Of a DNA stretch of 64,000 nt, positions 24,925 to 32,475 are shown in pieces. Each line of letters starts with the position of its first letter. Positions within the stretch are counted from its first letter, which is position 1. A program made the translations under genes and the position numbers. The notes under the pieces are model-generated. The model ran no database searches. It was given only the letters and a program-made list of their open reading frames with translations, and was not told the origin of the DNA. Origin of the DNA: Hyphomicrobiaceae bacterium (GTDB taxonomy: Bacteria; Pseudomonadota; Alphaproteobacteria; Rhizobiales; Xanthobacteraceae); the NCBI GenBank assembly GCA_021324465.1, contig JAJPJB010000096.1, positions 1 to 64,000 on the forward strand, read 5' to 3'.

Positions 24925-27327
24925 GTGTTTCCTGTCAGCTTTCACGGCTGCTTTCGCAGCCGCTGCCTTGTCGTGCTTTTCTTCTCAACCCTGCTTGCGG
25001 TAGTTATCCTGCAAAGCACGGCAGCCGGCGCGCAAAACGCGGCTGCGCCACAAGTCCAGTTAGTTCGCCAAACGCTTCCGCAGATACGGATATCGGGGCG
25101 CCGGGCCACAAAGCACGGCTCGGTCAAAAAGCCACAGATCCAGACGGCCGCACCGATGTCGGCAGACGACCGGCATGGCGCGCCACGGCCTGCGGCCGGA
25201 ATGCCACCGGAGCCTGTGGCCGGAATACCGATGACACCGCTCAACACCGTGCCGCAAAGTGCCACGCGGTTGAGCCTGCCCGTCATCCAAACTCCAGCTT
25301 CCATCGACATGGTCACCGCACAAACTATTCAGGAGCAAGGCTACCGCACCACGACCGACACCGCGCAAGGTGCCGTAGGCGTGCTAGCCGGCGATTCCGC
25401 CGGCGCGCCGGCCAATTTTTCCATGCGCGGGTTTTCCGGATCTCAGGTCAACACGCTTTATAACGGCATCTGGACCGGCCCCTCCGACATCACGTCGCGC
25501 TGGATGGACACGGCTGATCTCGCACGGGTCGAGTATTTGAAGGGCCCCTCGGCCTTGATGTCGGGCCTCAATGCGATCGGCGGCTCGGTAAACTATGTGA
25601 GCAAACAACCGACCAGCGGCCCCATTCAACACGAGGTCGATTTTTCCGCCGACTCCCTCGGTTCCCTGCGCTCGCATTTTGGCTCGGGCGGCAGCACGGC
25701 AGTGCAGGGGCTCGACTATCGCTTTGACGCGATCGGATCGAAGCTTAACAGCTTCATCGACGGCGACTTCCGCGATCTGACGGGTCTTGCCGGGCAGCTG
25801 AACTACCGGGTCTCGAACGACTTCAAGACTTTTGCTGCTATCGAGTACAAAAAGGATTCCGGCCACGCCTATTGGGGCACGCCGCTGGTGCCATTGTCCT
25901 TCGCGGGATCGCACGCGGTCAACGGCGTCGTCTCCGGGACGGCGGTCAATACGTTCGACGGCTCGATCAACGGCCCAGTGACCATCGACTCTCGCACGCT
26001 GCAGACCAGTTACAATGTCGCCGACAACTCAACCGGTGCTCACGAGCTCTGGCTGCGCAGCGGCTTCGCGTGGACGCCCCTCGCGAACGTTACGGTCAAG
26101 GATCAGGTCTATTCCTACCAGGCAAAGCGAAACTGGCTCGATAGTGAAACCTACGCCTTCAACAATGCGACTTCGACGATCGATCGCGACCGTTTCTTTG
26201 TCACGCATAACCAGCACATCATCGGCAATAACGCCGATTTGACGTGGGATGGCTGGTTCTTCGGATTGGAAAACCGTTTTGCCGCGCAGCTGCAGGCCAG
26301 CAGAAACTGGATCACCTTTGTCGAGGAAGGAAATCCAAACTCTTTTCCCGACGACACGGTTTCCGTCATTAATCCCTCGCCGGGCCTCTATGGGCCCGAG
26401 TTTCCCGATACCCGGAACAGCCGGCTGACCGACATCGCCGGGTCGTTCGAGGATCGCCTCAGGCTCACGTCCGCTTTCGCGTTGATCGGAGGGGCACGGC
26501 TGGAACAACTGACGCTCGACCGATCAGGCATGAACTTCGATGGCTCGATTCCGACCGGGCTGCCCTTTTCCAAGACCTGGAAGCCTGTGTCGTATCGGGC
26601 GGCCTACACCTATGAGCTGGTGCCCGATCTCATGTTCTACAGCATGTATGCGACCGCCTACGACCCCGCGGTCGCGGCCATCTTTTCGGTCACGCCGGGC
26701 ACCACGCTGCAACTGACCAGCTCGCGGCTTTATGAGACCGGCGCCAAGCAGCTGTTGTGGCAGGGCAGGGCCGAGTGGACTGTCGCCGCCTACGACATTC
26801 GCCAACGCAACGTCTTTGTACCGGTGAACACGACCACCGTTGACGTTGCCGGCGAGGTGGCCACCAGGGGCATCGAATTAGCCGGTGCCGTGCGGCTCTT
26901 CGACGGCCTGAGGCTCTGGGGCAATGCCGCTTTCACGCATGCGCGGTTTGAGAATTTTGACGTTTGGACCGGCAACACGCCGCCGAATGTCGCGCCGATC
27001 ATTGTCAATGCCGGCGCGTCCTATCGCTTCGATCATTGGCGATGGCCGGTCGAATTCGGCGGCTCGGTACGTCACGTCGGCAACCGGTTTCTGCTTCAGG
27101 ATAATGCCACGACGCTGCTCGGCTACACGACGGCCGACGCCTATGCCTTTGTGGATATCCCAGGCCGAGATTTGGCGCGGCCGGAAATCGAAAACCTGCG
27201 TCTTACCTTTCGCGTTCGCAACTTGACGAATGCCGTTTATGCGCAATGGGCGGACACGACCTATCCGGACCAGATTTTGCTCGGCGCACCCCGCACCTAC
27301 GAAATCGCCGCCGCGGCGAAGTGGTAG
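24925..27327 (+). CDS. TonB-dependent outer-membrane receptor under a cobalamin riboswitch
   Basis: A GTG at 24925 gives 800 residues with a signal peptide around LVVLFFSTLLAVVILQSTAA. The periplasmic plug follows (IQTPASIDMVTAQTIQEQGY, ANFSMRGFSGSQVNTLYNGI, ARVEYLKGPSALMSGLNAIG), then the barrel, ending in FRVRNLTNAVYAQWADTTYP and the terminal APRTYEIAAAAKW with Trp last. The plug is of the FpvA/FhuE siderophore type, but the riboswitch says the substrate is a cobamide, cobinamide or cobalt chelate. A longer frame extends upstream but would overlap the riboswitch. The PepSY gene follows 12 bases later. Confidence 0.9.
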   Translation: MFPVSFHGCFRSRCLVVLFFSTLLAVVILQSTAAGAQNAAAPQVQLVRQTLPQIRISGRRATKHGSVKKPQIQTAAPMSADDRHGAPRPAAGMPPEPVAGIPMTPLNTVPQSATRLSLPVIQTPASIDMVTAQTIQEQGYRTTTDTAQGAVGVLAGDSAGAPANFSMRGFSGSQVNTLYNGIWTGPSDITSRWMDTADLARVEYLKGPSALMSGLNAIGGSVNYVSKQPTSGPIQHEVDFSADSLGSLRSHFGSGGSTAVQGLDYRFDAIGSKLNSFIDGDFRDLTGLAGQLNYRVSNDFKTFAAIEYKKDSGHAYWGTPLVPLSFAGSHAVNGVVSGTAVNTFDGSINGPVTIDSRTLQTSYNVADNSTGAHELWLRSGFAWTPLANVTVKDQVYSYQAKRNWLDSETYAFNNATSTIDRDRFFVTHNQHIIGNNADLTWDGWFFGLENRFAAQLQASRNWITFVEEGNPNSFPDDTVSVINPSPGLYGPEFPDTRNSRLTDIAGSFEDRLRLTSAFALIGGARLEQLTLDRSGMNFDGSIPTGLPFSKTWKPVSYRAAYTYELVPDLMFYSMYATAYDPAVAAIFSVTPGTTLQLTSSRLYETGAKQLLWQGRAEWTVAAYDIRQRNVFVPVNTTTVDVAGEVATRGIELAGAVRLFDGLRLWGNAAFTHARFENFDVWTGNTPPNVAPIIVNAGASYRFDHWRWPVEFGGSVRHVGNRFLLQDNATTLLGYTTADAYAFVDIPGRDLARPEIENLRLTFRVRNLTNAVYAQWADTTYPDQILLGAPRTYEIAAAAKW

Positions 27328-27339
27328 GCGCCGCCGACG

Positions 27340-28788
27340 ATGCGCGCGCTCATTTTCGTTCATCGCTGGCTTGGAGTGGCGTTCTGTCTGCTGTTCGCGA
27401 TGTGGTTCGCGTCCGGCATAGTCATGCACTTCGTGCCGTTCCCGCACTTGAACGAAGCGGAGCGCTTTGCCGCCTTGCCCCGCGTCGATCTCAGACGCGT
27501 CAATTTTGCTCCCATCGACGCTCTGCGAGCCAGCGGCCTCGGTCCGACCAGCCGCATTCGCCTGATGCAGCGAAGCGACGGACCCGTTTATATCGTCGCC
27601 GAGGGAAGGCGGGTGAAGGCACTCCAAGCGTCCGATCTTTCGAGCGCCGCCGTGACCACGCCAACGTTGGCAATGGCGATCGCCGTGGAATTCGCGCAGG
27701 CTCGCGACCCGGTCGGATCGGCGCCAACCGCGGTGTCGCTCAGCGATTACGATCAATGGAGCATCCAAGGTGAGTTCGACGCCTACAGACCGCTTTACGT
27801 CGTCGCCCTCAATGATGTGGATGGCACCGAGCTCTATGTGTCTTCAGAGACCGGCGAAGTTGTGCAGCGGACAACGCGGAGCGAGCGAATCTGGAACTTC
27901 GTCGGCAGTATTCCGCATTGGCTTTATTTCAGTGCGCTACGCAGCCATGCGACGCTGTGGAGCTGCCTGCTGTGGTGGCTGTCTCTTCTCGGTCTGCTCG
28001 CTGTGCTCGCTGGCATTATCATTGGAATACTGTGCTTGCGCAGATTCGGCCTGCTGTCGGCTTATCAGGGTTGCCAGGCGCTCCATTATTGGCTCGGCCT
28101 GTCATGCGGCCTCTTTGTGCTCACATGGATATTCAGCGGCTGGCTGTCCATGGACGACGGGCTGATGTTTTCGCTTGGGACGCCAAGCCCTGCGGAGCGC
28201 GCTGCATTCGGTGGCGGCGCTTGGACAGCCATGCCATCGAACGAAATCAACCGCTTGTCGGTGGATAGTCGCGAGGTCGAATGGTTCACCTTCGGAGAGC
28301 GGCTTTACAGACGCGAGCGCAGCAATGTCGCGCAACAAAGGCTGTTCAATATTGACGCGGGCGATCGTAGCGGCTCCTCACAGCGCGAGTTTCTCTCGGC
28401 GGATGACGTCGATGGCGTCATGGTTCAAGTCTCCCGCGCTTGCATGTCCGCATCGGTCATCGCGCCGGATGACAATTATGCATCCATTTCGTCCATCGCG
28501 CGTTCCCCGGTCTACCGGGCGGTTTGCGGCACCACTTGGTACCAGATCGACGGCGCAAATGGGGCGTTGCTGGAAAAGCTGGACCGGTCACGCCGCATAT
28601 ACCGATGGCTGTTTGCAGGGCTTCATGCGCTCGATTTTCCGCTTCTCACAAGGCGGTCTCGGCTCCGTACATGTCTGATCGTTGGTCTATGTCTGCTCGG
28701 ACTCGTGTTCAGCGCGACTAACATCGTTATCGCTTGTCGCAGATTGCGGCTGATCCGCACTGTCGTATTCAATTTGCCCTCTTGCTAA
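27340..28788 (+). CDS. PepSY-domain inner-membrane protein
   Basis: The 482-residue product has four membrane helices typical of PepSY_TM proteins: IFVHRWLGVAFCLLFAMWFA at the N-terminus, a pair around SLLGLLAVLAGIIIGILCL and YWLGLSCGLFVLTWIFSGW, and a last one near CLIVGLCLLGLVFSATNIV. Two large periplasmic segments lie between them and include ELYVSSETGEVVQ-type PepSY strands. Such proteins accompany TonB receptors and are thought to reduce or release metal from chelates in the periplasm. Starting 12 bases after the receptor stop, it should share the riboswitch-controlled transcript. Confidence 0.88.
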   Translation: MRALIFVHRWLGVAFCLLFAMWFASGIVMHFVPFPHLNEAERFAALPRVDLRRVNFAPIDALRASGLGPTSRIRLMQRSDGPVYIVAEGRRVKALQASDLSSAAVTTPTLAMAIAVEFAQARDPVGSAPTAVSLSDYDQWSIQGEFDAYRPLYVVALNDVDGTELYVSSETGEVVQRTTRSERIWNFVGSIPHWLYFSALRSHATLWSCLLWWLSLLGLLAVLAGIIIGILCLRRFGLLSAYQGCQALHYWLGLSCGLFVLTWIFSGWLSMDDGLMFSLGTPSPAERAAFGGGAWTAMPSNEINRLSVDSREVEWFTFGERLYRRERSNVAQQRLFNIDAGDRSGSSQREFLSADDVDGVMVQVSRACMSASVIAPDDNYASISSIARSPVYRAVCGTTWYQIDGANGALLEKLDRSRRIYRWLFAGLHALDFPLLTRRSRLRTCLIVGLCLLGLVFSATNIVIACRRLRLIRTVVFNLPSC

Positions 28789-28817
28789 GTGTAACATTGT
28801 AACGTTAGCATGCGGGA

Positions 28818-29204
28818 ATGGGATGGGTGAGGGACTACAGGCGCTTCGGTGCATGGCCCGGGCTTGCCGCGCTCGCGCTGCAGATCGTGCTCTCGTTCGG
28901 GCACATTCATGTCGGCAATAAGCATATTGACGGTGCGTTTGCCTGGTTCGGCGCTGCTGCATCTCAACATGTCGCGACCACGCGAACGTCGCGGAATCCG
29001 CCGGCGCAGAATGCGCCCGACAACGACGATTATTGCGCGATCTGCGCCTCGATCTTTCTCGCCTCAACCAGCTTCGTGCCGCCGCCGCCCGTCTTGCCGG
29101 TGCCGCCTGCCTTCAAGCGCATTGAACATGCATTGGCGGCCGCGCATGGCGTGAGTGAGTCGCGCCGCGTTCCATTCCAGTCCCGCGCTCCGCCGCAAGC
29201 CTGA
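28818..29204 (+). CDS. DUF2946-like protein
   Basis: The 128-residue product has an N-terminal hydrophobic helix (WPGLAALALQIVLSFGHIHV), a central YCAICASIFLAS motif and a Pro-rich stretch PPPPVLPVPPAF, the DUF2946 layout. Family members are secreted or membrane-anchored, occur beside copper and other metal-uptake genes, and use the Cys pair and His residues for presumed metal binding. It sits 29 bases after the PepSY gene and about 160 bases before a second TonB receptor, so it may belong to either transcript. Confidence 0.72.
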   Translation: MGWVRDYRRFGAWPGLAALALQIVLSFGHIHVGNKHIDGAFAWFGAAASQHVATTRTSRNPPAQNAPDNDDYCAICASIFLASTSFVPPPPVLPVPPAFKRIEHALAAAHGVSESRRVPFQSRAPPQA

Positions 29205-29362
29205 TCGCGGTCGGCACTGATCTTGCCGCGCCAATGCGCCGGAACTTCCGCCGGCGCGGTCCGCAAGGTCGAGCGCGGCATTTCATGGTCTTTCGACAGA
29301 GTGCCGTGACAGGGCGACCGCAAGGAGGTTCTGCATCGTGTCCCTGTTTTTGGCGGAGCAAC

Positions 29363-31924
29363 ATGTCGGTGCGTGGTTCTCGTCGCTCTCGTGCAGGTCT
29401 CTTAGGCGGGTCGGCGCTGTTGGCGGTCATTGCGCTTGGTGCAGCGGCCAGCGCGCAAGACCAGCCTTCACAGAATCAGTCTTCACAGAATCAGCCTTCA
29501 CAGAATCAGCCTTCACAGAATCAGCCGCCGCGGAACCAACCCGCTGCAACGCCAGAGCAGCCGTCGGCGCAAGGGCAACAACCGCCGCAGCCCGCGCAAG
29601 CGGGCGGCAACCCCAATCTGCCGCAGATCACCGTGACCGCGCCGCACCCGAGGCCTGCGCCGCGCCAGGTCGTTCGGCATACGCCACCACCGCGCCCGCC
29701 GGCCTCCCCTGCGACGGTGCCCGAGATTTCTCCCGCCGAGCGGCTCACCCAGAGGAGCAATTCCTTCGACCAGGCGCGGAGCAATCTCTATACCACGGTC
29801 GGCACGACATCCGCCGCGATGAGTCATGAGAACATCCAGAACCTGCCGCAAGGCACCGATCAACCGGTCGAAAAGGTGCTGCTGCAATATCCCGGCGTGA
29901 CGCAGGATTCCGCGACCAACGGCTCGATCCATATCCGCAACGAGTACGGCAATGTGCAGATTCGCATCAACGGCATCCAGATGCCGGACGGGGTCACCGG
30001 CTTCTCGAGCTTTCTCGATCCGTCGTGGATCGGCAATCTTGCGCTGGTCACCGGTGCGCTGCCGGCGGAATTCGGCTTGCGCACCACCGGCCTGCTCGAC
30101 ATCACCACGCGCAGCGATCTGTTTAACAATTCCGGCAGCGTTGGCGTCTATGGCGGCAGCCGCTCAACCATCACGCCGACCTTCGAATATGGCGGCGCGT
30201 TCGGTGCCGATTGTCCGTCCGGCGCGACGGTCGGTGTAACCAAGGCACCGTCCTTGGCGCAGAATTGCTACAGCGGCGTGCAGTATTTCTTCTTCGGCCG
30301 CTATCTGCAGACGCAGGAAGGCATCGAAAATCCGCTGCCGACGCTCAACGCGATCCACGATTTTTCGCAGCAGGAAAAAGGCCTCGGCTATATGTCGACT
30401 TTCGTCGATCCGTGGACGCGGCTGACTCTGATCATGGGGACGTCGACTGCCGCATACCATATTCCAAACAGTCCCAATCAGCCGGCCGTGCTCACCAGCG
30501 CTTTCGGCGTTCCCGGCGCGACATACAATTCACTGGCGCTGAACGAGCGCCAGGACGAGGACACACAGTTCGGCGTGCTGGCGCTGCAGCGCTCGGTCAA
30601 TGGCTTCGACGGGCAGATTTCCTACTTCACGCGCTACGACAATCTGCACTTCATGCCGGACCCGGTCGGCGATCTGCTTATCAATGGCATTGCCTCCGAC
30701 GTGAGCCGACAGGCGTATACCAACGGCATCCAGGGCGACGCATCCTATAAACTTACGCCAGCGCATACGTTGCGCACCGGATTTACCGTTAGCGCGGAGA
30801 AGACCTGGGTCGCCAATGCGTCGTGGGTGGAAGCGGGTGCTGCGCCCGGTATCGAGCCTCCGTTCCAGCTCAGCGACGACAACGCCAAGCTCGGCTGGCT
30901 CGCCGGCGTCTATGCGCAGGACGAGTGGAAGATCACCAACAATCTGACGATGAACTACGGCGCCCGCTTCGATCAGATGTGGCAATTCGTCAACGCCAAT
31001 CAGCTGAGCCCGCGCATAAGCTTCACCTATAAGCCGTTCGACGACACGACCTTCCATATCGGCTATGCGCGCTATTTCACGCCGCCGGTCCAGGTCGAGG
31101 CGGTGCCGGCCAATGTGGCGCTGTTCGCTGGCACGACCGGGGCGCCACCCGGCGGCGGCCAGAATCCGGTGCTGCCGGAGCGGTCGCATGTGTTCGACGC
31201 TGGCATCGATCAGCACATTGCGCTTGGCTGTTCGACCGCGCTCAAGCGCGACTGCGCCTATCTCGATATCGGTATCGACGGCTATTACAAGATGGCGCGC
31301 GACCTGATCGACAACGGCCAGTTCGGCCAGGCGCTGGTACTGCAGGCGTTCAATTACCTGCACGGCATGACGGAGGGCGTCGAACTCAGCGCGAAATATC
31401 ACAACGGCGGTCTCGACGGTTATCTCAATGTCGCGGTGAGCCAGGAGAAGGCGACGATGCCGGTATCGAACCAGTATCTGTTCGACAATACGACGCCGCT
31501 GCCCGATCTCGGCGGTCTGACCGAGCTGCAATATTTGCAGACGCACTGGATCTTCACCGACCACAACCAGTTCGTAACCGGCGCGGCGGGCCTGTCCTAT
31601 CAATTCTGCGGCCGGGCTTTGACGCCGGGCGAGCCGTGGTGGAACACGCTTTGCGGCACACGGCTCACCGGCGACATGATCTATGGCTCTGGCCTGCGCA
31701 CCGGCGACGCCAATATTTCGAGCGAACGCCCCTATGAGCAGTTCAATGTCGGCATTGCCCGCGACTTTTGGATGCCGGACAACAAGCCGCTGACGCTCCG
31801 CTTCGACGTGGTCAATGTCGCCGACGAGATTTACCAGATCCGCAACGGGACCGGCATCGGTGTGTTCGCGTCGCAATTCGGGCCGCGGCGCGGCTACTAT
31901 TTCGGAATCTCCAAGAAGCTGTGA
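29363..31924 (+). CDS. TonB-dependent outer-membrane receptor with Pro/Gln-rich N-terminal linker
   Basis: The ATG at 29363 with a GGAG Shine-Dalgarno gives 853 residues. A signal peptide (SALLAVIALGAAASA) is followed by about 90 residues of Gln/Pro/Asn/Ser linker containing a 15-base tandem repeat. The plug (VEKVLLQYPGVTQDSATNGS, VQIRINGIQMPDGVTGFSSF, LVTGALPAEFGLRTTGLLDI) and barrel end in FGPRRGYYFGISKKL. The terminal strand lacks a final Phe but keeps the aromatic pattern. The substrate is unknown; the DUF2946 neighbour suggests a metal complex. The next gene is a small secreted peptide. Confidence 0.9.
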   Translation: MSVRGSRRSRAGLLGGSALLAVIALGAAASAQDQPSQNQSSQNQPSQNQPSQNQPPRNQPAATPEQPSAQGQQPPQPAQAGGNPNLPQITVTAPHPRPAPRQVVRHTPPPRPPASPATVPEISPAERLTQRSNSFDQARSNLYTTVGTTSAAMSHENIQNLPQGTDQPVEKVLLQYPGVTQDSATNGSIHIRNEYGNVQIRINGIQMPDGVTGFSSFLDPSWIGNLALVTGALPAEFGLRTTGLLDITTRSDLFNNSGSVGVYGGSRSTITPTFEYGGAFGADCPSGATVGVTKAPSLAQNCYSGVQYFFFGRYLQTQEGIENPLPTLNAIHDFSQQEKGLGYMSTFVDPWTRLTLIMGTSTAAYHIPNSPNQPAVLTSAFGVPGATYNSLALNERQDEDTQFGVLALQRSVNGFDGQISYFTRYDNLHFMPDPVGDLLINGIASDVSRQAYTNGIQGDASYKLTPAHTLRTGFTVSAEKTWVANASWVEAGAAPGIEPPFQLSDDNAKLGWLAGVYAQDEWKITNNLTMNYGARFDQMWQFVNANQLSPRISFTYKPFDDTTFHIGYARYFTPPVQVEAVPANVALFAGTTGAPPGGGQNPVLPERSHVFDAGIDQHIALGCSTALKRDCAYLDIGIDGYYKMARDLIDNGQFGQALVLQAFNYLHGMTEGVELSAKYHNGGLDGYLNVAVSQEKATMPVSNQYLFDNTTPLPDLGGLTELQYLQTHWIFTDHNQFVTGAAGLSYQFCGRALTPGEPWWNTLCGTRLTGDMIYGSGLRTGDANISSERPYEQFNVGIARDFWMPDNKPLTLRFDVVNVADEIYQIRNGTGIGVFASQFGPRRGYYFGISKKL
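29465..29524 (+). repeat. Four-copy 15-base tandem repeat in the receptor gene
   Basis: Four units of (C/T)CTTCACAGAATCAG encode PSQNQ, SSQNQ, PSQNQ and PSQNQ, followed by a degenerate fifth unit (PPRNQ). The unit is a multiple of three, so slippage changes linker length without a frameshift. Confidence 0.9.
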
Positions 31925-32010
31925 GCAAGCCGAAATTGCCTCCAGCGGGTTCGCGGCTGTGGTAGACTACAGGCGCTGTGTACGGCGCAAGAGGCTTTCA
32001 CGTGGCTTGC

Positions 32011-32262
32011 ATGCGGCGCCTCACCGCTTTCGTACAGATCGCTCTGATCATTATGGCGCCGGCGGGAGTTTTGTCCGCGCCAGGCGCGGCGCTCGCCAAG
32101 GGCGGCTATACGCGACCGCCCCCGCCGCAGGTTGTGACCGCCGGTGCGCCATTGCCGTCGCGCATCCAAGCGCCAGCGGCGATTTTGGGCGGGTGCGGGC
32201 CGAAGCGCGTCCGCAATGCTGTCACGGGTAGATGCCGCGGCCCGGCCGACAGCGGCGACTGA
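32011..32262 (+). CDS. Small secreted GCRGPAD-type peptide
   Basis: The ATG at 32011 gives 83 residues: a signal peptide (LTAFVQIALIIMAPAGVLSA), a Pro-rich middle and a C-terminal GGCGPKRVRNAVTGRCRGPA. The Cys-Gly-Pro/Cys-Arg-Gly-Pro-Ala ending is a recurring motif in short rhizobial exported proteins. Its function is unknown. An upstream in-frame GTG at 31978 would add 11 residues. It follows the second TonB receptor after 86 bases. Confidence 0.6.
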   Translation: MRRLTAFVQIALIIMAPAGVLSAPGAALAKGGYTRPPPPQVVTAGAPLPSRIQAPAAILGGCGPKRVRNAVTGRCRGPADSGD

Positions 32263-32475
32263 CTGGCCGTTCGCTCGCTTCAGCCTAGCGGTATGCAAAT
32301 GTAGCCTAGGCTATAGTCTGTAGTATATGCTAAATGCGTCGTGAGCCTTTCCCGGGGATAGTCAGTGCGGTCCGCGCGAGCCTTGTTTCACGAGCGCGGG
32401 CCGTCACGCTATTGTCACGAGCGGAATGGCAGCAAGGCTGGCGCGATAAGGTCGCAGGGTTGGGTGAGAATCAGG

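Noticed and set aside
30530-31876. Antisense open frame of 448 codons inside the second TonB receptor
   Set aside because: Codon-phase shadow of the receptor; no Shine-Dalgarno or conserved motif.
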